DNA from: Phoenix dactylifera
Lineage: Eukaryota; Streptophyta; Magnoliopsida; Arecales; Arecaceae
DNA length: 64,000 nucleotides
Reading direction: 5' to 3'
Assembly (NCBI RefSeq): GCF_009389715.1
Contig: NC_052400.1
Location: 2,914,001-2,978,000, forward strand
Below the pieces are notes generated by a model that was not told where the DNA came from, made no database searches, and was given only the letters and a program-made list of their open reading frames with translations. This document shows positions 24,337 through 37,180 of the stretch, one piece after another. The position numbers and the translations under genes were made by a program. How positions within the stretch are numbered: the stretch's first letter is position 1; each line of letters starts with the position of its first letter.

Positions 24337-27300
24337 ATGCGTGCATCCCGCTGGGTGGCGCTCCGCCTACGCGACTCCCTCCTCCACCCTCCCCGACAAT
24401 CGCTCTGTTCGCCCCGCGCCGCCTCCGCCTCCGAATCCGAATCCATCCTTGCGCCCTTCGCCTCCTCTTTTCCCGTTCTTCATCCACCCTCACGACGAGA
24501 GGACGAAGCTCCGCCTTGTGGGCTTCTTCTCCTCTTCCCCTCCGCCGCCGGCGCTCGCTTCTTTACGGCTCTCGGTTCATTCCCTGTTTCCTCGAAAGGT
24601 TTTTCTAGGGATTTCTCCTCATCAACGAGGCCTTCTGGGATCAGCTCCTCTGCTGCTCTCCTTTCCTTCGGGCGCAGTTGGGTTCTCCTCGCCCCACCTT
24701 TTACCATTGGAAAAAGAATCATTCCACCCCCGCCCCCCCACCCCTAAGTTATAGGTATTCTTGGACTGTTTCTTTAATCAAATTAAATTTTGGGGTTTGT
24801 TGCAGATTATTCTCGTAGAGTTGCAAAGGTTAAAAGGACCGAATTTGATGACACCAGGTAACGCCATAAACTTACATTTCTTTTCCTCTACCTTCATCCT
24901 CTTAGGTCAGAATTATTAGTGTAGATTTTCTCAAAAAAGAATTAGCAGTGTGGAAATAATTCTTGCCGTTGAACTGCGTGTGATATATCTGTCGTTAACC
25001 CCCACTGGTGATTGCAACACTTCAGAAAAAGGCACTTCTCTCCCCAAGTTCATCCTTCTAAAATACTGCTAGAGATGTCATCATTTATCATTTCTTTGTA
25101 TAGATTTTATTTTTTTTTATATAGATTCTATAACAAACTTTACATAATAGATTAATTGCTTTTGAGGTACCTCTTGCTATCGGCCTTTTAACACTTTTTA
25201 TTTTCAAAAATAGATCAAATTATATTTTTTTATCATAATTTCACAAACCAGGATCAAGCAATGAGACCATCAAAAGTTCTGAGTGATGCAATACGTCTAT
25301 TTGCAACTTTTCAATCTCATATCTTCCAGTCCATAATATCTTTGTTTTTAGGAATTTATGGGGTGTAGCACCTATACATGCATCAGGGTATCTCGTGTTA
25401 CTCGGCTAACTAGAAATGGGATGCTTATTGCAGCCATCGAGCAGTTACAACTGCATTATGGTGCAACTTTCTTGTCTTCTCTCTGAAGTTTGGAGTGTGG
25501 CTTGCAACTTCCAGCCATGTTATGTTAGCCGAGTTGGTGCACTCAGTTGCGGATTTTGCAAACCAGGTATCTTTCACATTTGACATGGTGTCAGTATCTG
25601 TTATTCCTTCTCTCATCTTCCTTTTGATTACTTGCAACTATTTTATAAGCTCTCTTCCTATTTGTCTCTGCAAAACTTGCTTCTAACTTATGCTTTTGAG
25701 AATTCAGATCAAAGCACTGACTCCTGTTGATACTACAGGTCCTTCTTGCGTATGGTTTGAATAGCTCGAGGCGTGGTCCAGATGCTCTGCACCCGTAGGT
25801 TTACCCCATCTTCATACTATACACAGTAACATTCGTTTTTTCTGTTATTTGACAACCCCACGATCAAAATCTGCCTTAAAGCATTGCTAATACTGAACAG
25901 CAACGAGAGGCATTAGATTTACATTTTCCTGGCCATTTTATTTTGGATCTGATGATTAGCAACAGATTAACTGAGTTAAATGTACAGGAATTTTCATCAT
26001 TAAATCCTTTGAGCTGTTGAATTTTTTCTTTGTAAATAAAATCTTCTCTGTTCTTCTGCAGTTATGGTTATTCAAAGGAAAGATTTGTCTGGTCATTGAT
26101 ATCTGCTGTCGGCATCTTTTGCCTGGGCTCTGGGGCAACAATTGTGCATGGATTTCAGAATTTGTGTAGCTCTCATGTATTTCATGTTTATCTGTCTCAG
26201 ATGATTGCATAAGTTTAAACCTTTTATAATGCTCTTATTTTGATTAAGATTGCTCTTCCAAAATTTTAAATATCACCAGTCATTTATGAGTGTGGATTTC
26301 TTGAACAGCCTCCTGAAAATATTCATTATGCTGCTTTTGTGATTGGTGGATCATTCCTGATTGAAGGTATGTCTCAGCACATTCAAATTTTTGGTTTTTT
26401 TGGTTTGGTCTAGGAATATAATTTTGATGACTTTTCCAGGTGCTTCTCTACTTGTTGCCATTAATGCTGTCAAGAAAGGTGCGGCTGCAGAGGGAATGAA
26501 AATGTGGGACTATGTTTGGCGTGGTCATGATCCAACATCAGTTGCTGTTATGACAGAGGTGATTCTTTGTTGGAAATAGCTGTAAAATATTTAGTATTTT
26601 CAAGTATACATATTTTCCACAAAATTCTAGTTACCACAGCCATTTTTTACTTGCAATTTGACAACTCACATCATTCTCATACGGCTAAGATAATTAGTGT
26701 TCATGATTGTTGGTTCTTGGTTCTTTATGCCTTTGTCCATGATATGTTCATTCAGCAGTTCATCTTTTGGTCTTTCAACTAGTCCTGGTTATGCAGGATG
26801 GTGCTGCAGTAACAGGTCTGGCTATTGCTGCAGCTTCATTGGTGGCTGTTAATACAACAGGAAATGCAATTTATGACCCAATTGGTTCCATGATAGTCGG
26901 TAGTTTACTTGGAATGGTATGTTTTTTTTCTTAGCCTCGATATTTGAATCTTGACAATTATTTTTAGTTAGTTAATATACTTGTGCATGCTAGCAAATGA
27001 TAACTATGTACAAATGACTTTTTGTTCTATTTGGATTTATATAGCACCTGTTTACATTATATCTCTAACAACATACTTGTTGGTTTTTAAAAGTAGACAC
27101 TTAAGATGGTTAGTATATATGAAAATTCTTATTGTGAAGGGAATTGTTTGAAGTATCAAAAGAATTTTTATATAATGACCAGAGAAGTTAAGCAATATGC
27201 CAAAATTTATTCTTTTCTCCTGTTGGCTATTATTCCTAGCTCATAGGTCAGAGATTTAAAACTGGTTTGCTTTAGTTGTGCTAACAGAACTTACTGATGT

Positions 27301-30300
27301 ATTGATGTTGGCACTTCTTGTTTGGTTCATTTCCACACAATTTTATTTGTTTACATCATTGAGCAACACAACTGTGATTTGATATGGACTATGGAGCTTG
27401 TACATCAACTTTGGATTTAAAGGATATCATATGAATCCTAGATTGTTTCTTTTTGAAGTCAATCTATGATAATAAGTGAACCATGGGCTAATTGCAGGGG
27501 CAGATGATAGAACTTTTTTGTGGGTTCAAATGCTGGTTCTAGGTGTCATGCTAGCAGGTGGATGGTGTGCCCAATAAGTTTACTATGAACCTGATTTGAG
27601 CATACTAAAAGCTTTGTAAGGTGTATCGAGAGTAAGAATTGCCGAACCGGGCTGTACATAGCCGACCCAGTCTTTGACTGGGTCGGTTTGCTTATGGAAA
27701 ACGGTAGGGGCCGGAACCACAATAACACCGGCTGGTACCAGACAAAACTGGACGGAACCGTCTGGTTTCGACCGGTTCGCACCGAGTCGGGGCTATTTTG
27801 GAGCTTTGGCCCAAAGCTACAGCACGTGTCGTCGCCTTTTTTGCGTGTGGATGCGTGAGCCAGGCCAACCGGTTCGGTTTGGTCCGAACCGATACCGAAC
27901 CGGACCGAACGCCGACTGGTACGGAACCCGATACCAATTCAGCAATCCTTGCTCGAGAGGCAAATATATAAGAAAAATCAAGAAAATCAGAAAGAAAAGG
28001 AGGTCATAAATCATAATAACTATAATTACTAATATAACCTCTTAATGGTTTTGTTATTGAAATGCTAAAATGATGAAAAGTTTCTTTTAGCTTATACCAA
28101 CTTAATCAATCCCGGTTAGGTTAGAAAAAGTATGGTCTCAAATTCCGGTGGGATGTCCTGCTATTTTTTCAGCATCTTGATCAGCATGTCTTGGGACATC
28201 TTTTATCCCAAGTGTCAGGATGGGGCAGGATGGCGGCATATTCTGCTCTGTGGGCAAGCAGGGGCTGCCCCATCCTACAGGTTTAAAACCTTGAGAAAAT
28301 TATCACCACTAATTCACTAACCATAGATCTTTAACTGGTTCAAGGTCCGAACTGCATTTGGTGGGATGATATAATTGTACTGAAATAGCCAATATGGATT
28401 AGTATAAAACTTATTCCATTCCCCCCTTCCCCTTTCTAACTCTATGAGGAAAACTGACATGGTTAAAGAGGTAGCACTTGTAAAACTGTAAGGAACACGA
28501 CAGCTATGGGCAAGTATAAATGGATTAATGTGCATCTCTCACTCCCCTCCTCAAAAGGAAGAAAAGAAAAACCTAATTGATGCTTCCTACGTTGGGAATT
28601 AAACTTGCTTTACCAAATTATCTTTCTTTATTCACAAAGTGAGTTGGTAGATATGCTGGCTATAGGTGGAGCTCTGACAGATGCTTTGTATGCTGAGGTA
28701 ACACATCTTGTAATGCATAGTTGCAATATCACGATACAGTAATGAGGTTGAAAAACCAATAAGTAACTGGAAGTCAGTCAGGGAAATATTAGAGGGTTGG
28801 AGGGGCTAAAAAAATAAATGAAGAGTTTGATAAAAGGAGATCCGAGATAGTATTAGCAAACTTAAGAATAAAATTGAATATAACTCATGACTTTTTTGCC
28901 ATTTTTATCGAATAACATATAATTTTAAGCTGCATAAGGTATGATTTTGATGGAATAATATGTGAAGTATGAACTGCCAACATTTTGTTTTAAAAGTGAT
29001 ATAAACACTTGAAAATCAGATTAAAATGGTAAATGTAATGGAGAAGCTTTGATAAGTGGCATCAAATCAATTGCTATGCAGACGCTTTTTTTACAGTGCT
29101 AGTTAAACAAAAACAGATTTTCATCATTTTTATCATCTGTTGTAGTTATTTTGATATTCCTTTGAAGTACATGCCTCATGGTAGTGCAACTACAGTTATA
29201 TTTTCCTATTGCAGGTTGCAATATTTCTCATTCAGAGGAATAGGCATGCTTTAATTGGTAGGGCAATTGATGATCATGACATGGAAAGAGTACTTCAGTT
29301 TTTGAAATCTGATCCGGTGAAGATAATACTACAATAGTCTTAGATAATTCCTTACATTTTTGGGCTTTGTAAATCTATATGTTAATTTGCCACAGGTTGT
29401 AGATGCTTTGTATGATTGCAAAAGTGAGGTAATTGGGCCTGGATTTTTCAGATTTAAATCAGAAATAGGTAATCTTCTCAACCCTTATAATTTGTGTGTA
29501 ATACAGTGTTATTTTAAAAGGATAAGGTTGTAGGTATTTTCTAAGACCAGATTACTATCATTGTATGTCTAAATCCACAACTGATGTATCTTTTAAGTGG
29601 ATACATGAAACCGGGAGCTGGTAAATGATGGATAATTTCTATAAAGTTCTACACCTTAGATAGTGTTATATGCTTTTATGTTCATAGTGTGATCTGGAAG
29701 CCCTTAATTCAATGGGTTGAAGAGTTTACACAACTTGTTTTCTGGTAAGATCACAGCATCTGAAATTCTCATGAAATTGAAGGTAGTGAGGGTTCACCAG
29801 CTTTGTGTTTTTTTGCATATTTTGATGGTAAGCTTGGAGGAGATTTTGGACCTTCATTAATAGTCATTGGATGCGTAGGCTATTTTAGTGCCTACAAAAC
29901 CATGTCAGAACTCATTCTTGTAATATTTGGAGGAGATGAAAATAGAGAAGGGGTACGGAGGGAGGGACGTGAATGGATTTTCAAATGAATGGCAAAACTT
30001 AGGCCCCATGTGGTTGGAATAGTTGTCTGAGTTAATGGGGGCATGAGCAAGAACATGATGTAAAAATGGATGGTTGAAGTAGAGCAAAATGTTTTGCCTT
30101 TTTGGTAGAATATTTTATCCATGTTGTGAGAGATAAATACCCAATTGTTAATTTTTGTTTTCAACTCCTGTTTTGCTTCCTAGTAATAAAGGAGCATAGT
30201 TACTTATACCAGTTTATCCTGCAACCAAACACAGCTTAGGGTTCATATTTTTCAATAAAAATAAAGCTGCTTGTGTATAACTCTTTGGAGGCATCTTTTG

Positions 30301-33300
30301 CTGTAGTTTGGATGAGGCGCCTGCTTTATGTTCAATTCCCCTTTGAAAGAGAGGCATTCCCTTTTTTCTGGACTTTTGTCCTGTTAGTGACGCAGTTCTA
30401 AACTCTTTTTGCCAAAAATTCTAGCAATTAATTTCCATCAATATTTTTTATTTCTTAGAACTTGAATGTCAACCTAATTTGTGATTTTGATTGTAACAGA
30501 TTTCAATGGTGTAATGGTGGTGCAAAATTATTTGGAAAGAACTGGACGTGGAGAATGGTCAAAACAGGCATGTTATAATTGTAGTTGACTATTGCTGCAT
30601 TTTTTCTAGTTTGCATAGTGTACCTAGGTTTTGTGCTAGTATGCTGATTTACTTTCAGTATTTATTTGAGCTGGTTTTAGTATCTTTTGGTTCATAAAGT
30701 GTAAAACCCTTGGATGATAGAACTGCAGCAAGGAAAATAACAATAGTGGGGTGGCTTTGGTTGTTTTGTGCATGCTGCATGCTTTTAGACTCGAGTAGAA
30801 TTTCTACAGGACAATGTTGAGGTCTTCAGAGTTGTATGGAATAGAGTGTTGGACTATAATAAGCTCATAGGATGCACATGCTTTAGAATGCAACTGGCTG
30901 TGTGGTCATAACTATCAGGGGTAGCAGGGGATACAGAAGGCCCATTTCTTCTTGGCTGGAAGGCATGAAGAGCTTGATGATTAACTGCTAACTGTAGCAA
31001 TATAGAAAAGATAACAGAGCACATTTCCTACAAACCCATTTGCCTGCATGGTCCCATATGAATCTGGGTCAGTTCTACGGAGTGGAAGTACAAGCTATTC
31101 ATCTAGTTGAGTGGCGGCTAAAGAAGATAGTGAAAGGAATAAATCATTATGAAGTGCTTGTACATTTAAAATTCATTGATGTACTAAATGTTCCAATATT
31201 GCAATATCAGTGAGATGAAATAGATGATGTGCTGGAGTCCTTGATGTTCCACCAAGATGAAATGGCAGAGAACCATTATAACATGGACATGTAGAAGGAT
31301 AGCAGGCATGTCAAGGAGAGGGTCACACGGCCCTATAAAAGAGTTATGAAGAGGAGGGGATAACCTACAATAATCTGAAAATAACTCATGACATATGAGA
31401 CAGTAAAATGTTGCATAGACTTGGAAGTTGTGAATGTTAAGGAATTCTGAGGTTGACTGCAAATAGGTGGGATGGTGCTTTGCAGCAGTTATGATTTCAT
31501 TATTTTAGGAGCTATATGTCATCTAAGATCTGGTTTTATTTTCTAGTAATGATGACAATACCAAACCCATGTGCCTCTTTTGTCTGTACTAGCACATGGT
31601 TGTTCAACAATGCTCAGATTCGCAGCAACTAACTATAGCTGCACTCTCTTTTAAGTAATGTGTCTAGGTGCTTTTAAGTTACATTTGTTAGCATGTTAGA
31701 TAAATTAGGTCTTAAAATCTGTATATGAAAATATATTTGGCACTTATCTTCATTATGACTAACTTCTATTTTAATTTAACATATCTAAATTTCTCTAAGG
31801 TTATATTATAAGTGATCCCTCCCTCTATATTTCTTTTTTTTTTGCATGGCCATGTTGCTCTGATATAAATGCTGTTCTCTCTCTCTCTCTATCTCTATCT
31901 CCAATTGTAGTTGAGTGGCCTAATCGTAAACACCTATCATGGATGAAACCAAGGAACCATCATCAATTATGGAGCAAACCTATATGGATCTGAGTCCAAC
32001 TGAGAGTCCGACTGTATGTCATATTCAAGCAATGTTTTAAAAGGTGGCTGCAGTATGCAGGAGGTCAAGGGACAGCACAGTGCATATATGTTGTGCGGCC
32101 GCATATGTGGGGATATATGCTGTTAGTATTTTAAATATTTAAATAAATAAAATATATTTAATTAGTTTTTATAAATAACATTGATATCAATAATAATTAC
32201 ATTTAGCAACTAGTGTTTATTATTTAGTACTTGATTCTTAATAGCAATAATTAACATATTGACATTGTTGATATACATGCAGTGACCAACTAGAAGCCCA
32301 CATCCAACCCAACCATTAGCTTAAACCTGCCTTGTTTACATGAGCCTGCATGATATATGTGGTCACACAATGCTGAAAAGGCCATGTGTATAGTTGCATG
32401 CTGATGAGCAAGTTGTATATGCGGCGGCACAATGCTAATCTTCTTGTATATGCATATGCAAAGCGTCAAACAAACTTTTCCATCCATATGCGGCTCGACC
32501 GCATATGATAGCCACCGATAGGTTATACGGTGCACTTTAAGGGAATACATATGCATAGGTGGCTGCATATGCAGCCTTATACACCCGCATTTCAGAACAG
32601 TCTATTCGAAGATTGTGGTTGATTGAAACATATGTTCTTTTAAAATTTTACCTATTTATATGTGGGAGAGGCAAGATTCTCTCCCTATGTGTCTGTGTGA
32701 TTTTTTTAAGGAAAACCCTATTAGAATAATGCCAAAGGGGCAAAAAGTCTGCTTGAGGTAGCAATTTCCAATCGGATCTCATGCTGGCTTGACTTTAAGC
32801 AAATACATGGTAATTTGTTTGCTTTTATCTGAATAAAATAGTCAAAAATGCATGTTGTTTGGCAAGACGATGCAGACTGTTCCCATACAAAAAGATCTTC
32901 TTCATTTGTTATGAATATATTGCAAGAAAGGACAACCAAAAGTGTTGTCGACACACTTCTATTGTGACCATATATTTCCTATGCTGATCTTTTGTTATCT
33001 GAATATATATTTGTTAAGTTTATTTATTTTTCTTTCAGAAACTATAACTTTCGATGTGAAACAAAACCAGACTGGACTGTAATCTTGCTGGAATGAAAAA
33101 AAAACCAAGATTTTGAACCTTATTCCAAGCAGAGAGTGAAAATGCATAGATATACAAAATAGTAGGCAACTGTCCAGCATTTAATTATTAATATGCTGCC
33201 TTGCTTCTAGATTTCCTGGCATGTCGTTTTTCTTATCACATCTCATTCTTGAACTTGTTGCTTGAACCTGGATCCTTCACTCTTACGACCATGAATCCAT

Positions 33301-34009
33301 GTAATGTGAAAACCATTTCTTTCCTTCTGTTTCTTCTATTTTCCTGGGAATCTTGTTATTAAGCATTCAATTCTGCCGGTACAATCTGTAAATCGAGTTA
33401 CTTTTACTTATGGGGGGATGAAACTCAACTAGTTTCTTCTATGAATAATTGAATATCCCTCTACCAGTTCACAGGCTAAAGACCTTCCAGGCACAGCCAC
33501 TACCAGTGTTTGCCAACCATTTTTTTGCTTCATGCATTGTATGCAATTCTTTTTCAGGCACATCTTAATTTTAGTTTTGCTAGATCATGAAACAAAACAC
33601 CTGGCATTGCTACAATTATTGAGAAAGACATTATTCATCTCTTGAGCATTCACTGGGAAGAGTTTGAAGAGTTTCAATTCAGTATACAGATATACTGAGA
33701 ATGGTACACTAATTACTTACACTCGCTGATACTATCAGTTTCGGGAGGCTGCAAAAAGTGAAGATGATTCTGCACTCCTCAAGGTCATGGCTTGTTATGG
33801 TAAGTGTAACATGAGTATGCTTTGCTTGTATGGTTTTTTTTGCAGCTTTTCTAATATGGATTATAAATATTTTATTTATGAAAGGTGAGGATGTTGTCGA
33901 AGCTCTTGGCAGTGAGGTGGATCGGCTTGAAAGTGAGATTCAGAAGATTGTCCCAGGGATCCGGCATGTTGATATTGAAGCGCACAATCCAGAAGGAATG
34001 TCAATATAG
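24337..34009 (+). CDS. MTPC4: Metal tolerance protein C4, cation diffusion facilitator (SLC30A9/ZnT9-like)
   Basis: Thirteen exons: 24337-24598, 24806-24857, 25434-25566, 25739-25794, 26062-26176, 26309-26366, 26440-26558, 26797-26916, 29215-29316, 29396-29468, 30500-30567, 33739-33799 and 33885-34009. The product has 447 residues (Arabidopsis about 457). All introns are GT-AG except intron 11, which uses CAG|GC. The first ~87 residues are Arg/Ser/Pro-rich with few acids early on, like an organelle presequence. The CDF core follows, with ALWCNFLVFSLKFGVW, the HxxxD metal motif H141-SVA-D145, PYGYSKERFVWSLISAVGIF, EGASLLVAI, GHDPTSVAVMTEDGAA and GMVAIFLIQRNRHALIGRAI. The soluble tail ends IRHVDIEAHNPEG. 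Human ZnT9 is a mitochondrial zinc carrier; mitochondrial location here is inference. The ATG was chosen by phase with exon 2. Confidence 0.93.
27630..27960. repeat. GC-rich GAACCGG-type repeat in MTPC4 intron 8
   Basis: A GC-rich island in an AT-rich intron repeats GAACCGG, CGGTTCG and CCGGTTCGGTTTGG in both orientations. Such text is typical of a small interspersed plant repeat or solo LTR. I could not define terminal repeats or a target duplication. Confidence 0.4.
32030..32605. repeat. Possible inverted-repeat element with GCATATGC text in MTPC4 intron 11
   Basis: The left end reads AATGTTTTAAAAGGTGGCTG and the right end reads GCAGCC then ACACCCGCATTTCAGAACAG. These are roughly complementary in inverted orientation. 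The interior repeats GCATATG, TGCGGCC and TATGCGGC. It looks like an old terminal-inverted-repeat element with no coding capacity. Confidence 0.35.
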
Positions 34010-34931
34010 TTTCCAGTTTGTGTGGCTCACGTAGACTGACCATTTCCATCTGATTGATTGTTCGCCAAATTATTCAGAAGTCGTGTTCAAGAGGCTTCAA
34101 TTTCATTTCTATGGAGCCATATGTTGATACATTGGTTGCTGAATATCACAGAGGAAAACTGTTCTTTGCAGAGCACACAAAGCTATGTTCATTTACAAAA
34201 GAAAATAGTACTTGGGATTTGGGAGCCATTGCAGAGTCAGTTCAAGCAATAAAGCAGCTCAGAGTCATGGAGGAGATGTATTTACTCAACATACTTTACC
34301 AAACAAACTTGGATGTCCTGTCTGTTTACCAATTATTTCATCAGAAATATAGGTTGATATCATTTGCATGTTTTTCTTTTTTCTATTCATCTGCTTCACG
34401 TCTAAATTCTACTTCATGGCTAATATATGATGCACCTTCCAAATAAAAAAGAATCTGCACTCTATCATTATCGAAACTGTCTAAACTTAGATGTACCTAA
34501 ACAATTTATCATCTGTATGTACAGACTAATGCATAGCAAGTTTTTCTATCATCTCCATTAAATACTTATTCTTCAATAAACTACATTACATTTTTTTTTT
34601 ATCTTCATGGGGAGGGTCTCGGTTGATTTTCCTTTCTTTATACTTAGATGTTTTAGATCGTTAAGTTTGAAAAGTCCAATCAGATGTTTTAGTTCGTTAA
34701 GTTTTAAAAGTCCAACCAACATAGACTCATCGAATATTTATAGAAAATTGCAATCTACATCACATAATAGTGTGCTTATATATCTTCAATGACGTTGTTC
34801 TTTTAACTTTCCCCCTGTTTCTCGCTATTTTTTTGAATTTATTTCAGAAGGAAACGTGAGGGAAGCCCACCCACTGCGTCTCTCCATCCCAAGTGTCTCT
34901 CCTCCCTCGGCTTTTGCTTCACGCACGTAGA

Positions 34932-35085
34932 AGGAAGCCATGGCATTCGTCATCCATCGTGGCGGCCGCCGCCAGGCTTATATATCTTCATTGACCTCCT
35001 CCCTACTCGCCGCCGGATCCGGCGGCCGGATAACCCTGGCGGCGGCCGCCACAATGGATGACTAATGCCATGGGTTTCTTCTTCC
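34932..35085. repeat. Near-perfect 37-bp-stem inverted repeat (hairpin)
   Basis: The left arm (about 34938-34976, GCCATGGCATT...GCCGCCGCCAGG) is matched in inverted orientation by 35035-35075 (CCTGGCGGCGGCCGCC...AATGCCATGG). There are two mismatches in about 37 bp and a loop of about 58 bp. The loop itself contains the palindrome GCCGCCGGATCCGGCGGC. The arms continue with weaker pairing (AAGGAAG against CTTCTTCC). The block is far more GC-rich than its surroundings. Confidence 0.85.
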
Positions 35086-35358
35086 AAACGCTAGATTCTT
35101 CTGGATTAGAGCCTAGAGCTAACCGGAAAAAGTCATTCTTTTCTATCTAAAAATGTTGTCGGTCAAAAGTGGCTCGGTCATAATAAATCATAATAAAGAA
35201 TGAGTGAAATCCGTGGGCACTGATTAAATTTATGTACCAGCAGGTTATGTGCCATCAGAAATGCATGATAATTTTAATAAATGATTCCACAAAATTATAG
35301 ATTATCGAGTCTTAATATTTTTTTTAAAAAATATCAATACATAAGTAGTTACCATGGA

Positions 35359-35376
35359 AATCATCATCATCATCAT

Positions 35377-35460
<84 letters not shown>
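35359..35460. repeat. Compound (ATC)n-(TA)n microsatellite
   Basis: A short run of about seven ATC/CAT triplets is followed directly by about 39 TA dinucleotides. The apparent His-run and Tyr-Ile-run frame across it is an artefact of the repeat. Confidence 0.95.
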
Positions 35461-35463
<3 letters not shown>

Positions 35464-35689
35464 AGGCGTTTTTTTAGTAATTTATGTATCTAATTTAGTA
35501 ATTTTTATTTTTTAATTTGATATTGAAATCAACAACATTTCTCCCTGCTGAGAACGACAGTATTTCTCAGGTCATATATAACATGTACATGGAACGTCCA
35601 AAAAACTCAGTAAAGTGGTTGCAAGCATCCACGTCTTAAACCCCTATGGCAACCGACTCGTTCTAGTTGAAAATGATCAATAAAAAAAA

Positions 35690-36110
35690 ATTTAAATAAA
35701 TATCTTTTTAAAATTTAAATTTGTGTGAATACTTTTTTAAAATTTATAATGATTTTTGTACCCTCATAAAATATTATTTTTGCACAAATGCCCATATAAC
35801 GATTCTTCTAATATCGTTAATAAAAATCATATTTATTTTATTTAAAAATAAAATAATTTTTTGAAATTATTTTTTTTGTTCTCCATCACGATTGGCTTAT
35901 AAATATTTTTTTCACATCTACTCATTTTAGCTTAAAACTGTTAATTTTTTAATAGCATTAGATAGTATGGATACATATGTAAAAATAAGAATTAAAAAAT
36001 AATAAATGGTAAAAAAATTTATAAAAGTATATGCAGATATTAATTTTTAAAAAATATTCATTGAAAAATTGGTATTTAGGAGAATATTTATGTAAAAAAA
36101 ATCTAAAATA
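35690..36110. repeat. AT-rich interspersed repeat
   Basis: Very AT-rich sequence with recurring text such as TTTTGTACCCTCATAAAAT, TTTTTGCACAAATGCCC and TTTATAAAAGTATATGCA resembles the repeat in the GFS9-like intron near 880-1150. It is probably a decayed noncoding element. Confidence 0.3.
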
Positions 36111-36518
36111 ATTTCAAACGGTCCCGGTCGCTTTCACAAGATATCCCAAAACCGGGACAAAACCCGACAAAAATCTCACACGAAATCCACAAACCGATGA
36201 CGTATTCAGGACAGAGAGAGAAAATTCATTACAAGATCAAATAATGAATTAAAATAAGAAGCCGACAACACCAGAGCGCCACCGCTCTCGGCCCACGTCG
36301 TCACGAAAAGTGTAGTAAAGGACAAAACTACGGCGGTTTTGGGACCTCAGGGCCGCGGAAGCTTCCCCTTTCTTTTTTTTTTTCCCTTTTTTTTAAAGGC
36401 ACCAAATTAACCCGATGGGGACCATAGGACTCCGGAAGCTTCCCCGTCGCCGTATATGAGCCCCGGGCCCGCGCGGGCTCACCGCTGCGAAGAGGAAAGG
36501 AAGGAGGGGGAAAGAGGA

Positions 36519-36731
36519 ATGTGGTTGGTGTTCGGGTGCAAGGAGGAGGAGAGGGTGTTGGGGAGCCAGCAGGCGCCGGGGAGCTGCCCCTACTGCGGGG
36601 GGAAGGTGACGGCCACCGACGTCGAGAGCGAGTGTAGGTTCTGCTTCCTTTCCCTCTGCTTCAAGGTCAAGAGGAAGTTCCACTGCACTCTCTGCGATCG
36701 ACGTCTGTCTCCTATCCTTGGGATTCTATAA
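36519..36731 (+). CDS. Small plant zinc-ribbon protein (70 aa), function unknown
   Basis: The frame begins MWLVFGCKEEERVLGSQQAP and continues with SCPYCGGKVTATDVES, CFKVKRKFHCTLCDRRL and a short tail. The pairs CPYC (near residue 23) and CTLC (near residue 57) form a likely four-cysteine zinc ribbon. Proteins with this layout (M-x-x-VFGC at the start, CPYCGG, then KRxFxCTxC) are a conserved family of about 65-75 residues in plants with no known role. I chose the ATG at 36519 because it gives the family N-terminus; an in-frame ATG at 36456 would add 21 unlike residues. A GC-rich leader precedes it. No intron is needed. Confidence 0.75.
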   Translation: MWLVFGCKEEERVLGSQQAPGSCPYCGGKVTATDVESECRFCFLSLCFKVKRKFHCTLCDRRLSPILGIL

Positions 36732-37180
36732 TCTATAGGAGCACTGGAAGCTTCAGATTGATAGATAGATGATGATTCCAAGAAGAATCACCATCTCAGT
36801 TATGAGCATGGAGGATGGGATACCTTCCCGTTGGTTCGTTGGGTTGGTCGTAACGTATGATGGTTATGTCATGATGAGTTTATATATACATATATATATA
36901 TATATTTGGTTTTGATTTTGGTGTTCTTCGATTTGTTTGGATGACGGAGGGAAGGGAAAAAAAGAAAACTGAAAAAGGTTTCGACAAGGAGAGGGCTCTG
37001 GAAACTCTTCCTCTCTCTTTTTCTCTCTCAAAAGAGTGTTCTTTGGTTTCTCTTTACCCGTATATGAAGATGAATTGAGGGAATTGAAGCCGGTTATATA
37101 TTTTTATTCACATCAGAAAAAGGAATGAAAGGTATGAGATCTCTGATAGTTAGATTAATTGATTTCTCTGTTTTGTTTTT

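Larger units (their letters stand above)
34010..36518. other. 3' region of MTPC4 and intergenic space
   Basis: This contains the presumed 3' untranslated region of MTPC4, a GC-rich hairpin (34932-35085), a long TA microsatellite (35383-35460) and very AT-rich repeats up to about 36110. The open frame at 34054-34446 has no recognisable domain. The last 200 bp form the GC-rich leader of the zinc-ribbon gene. Confidence 0.5.

Noticed and set aside
24341-24754. Alternative 137-codon frame overlapping MTPC4 exon 1
   Set aside because: Out of phase with exon 2 and all later exons; the frame starting at 24337 joins correctly.
34054-34446. 130-codon open frame just after MTPC4
   Set aside because: No known domain; position fits the MTPC4 3' untranslated region.
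35281-35493. Frame with poly-His and Tyr-Ile repeats
   Set aside because: Translation of the ATC and TA microsatellite.
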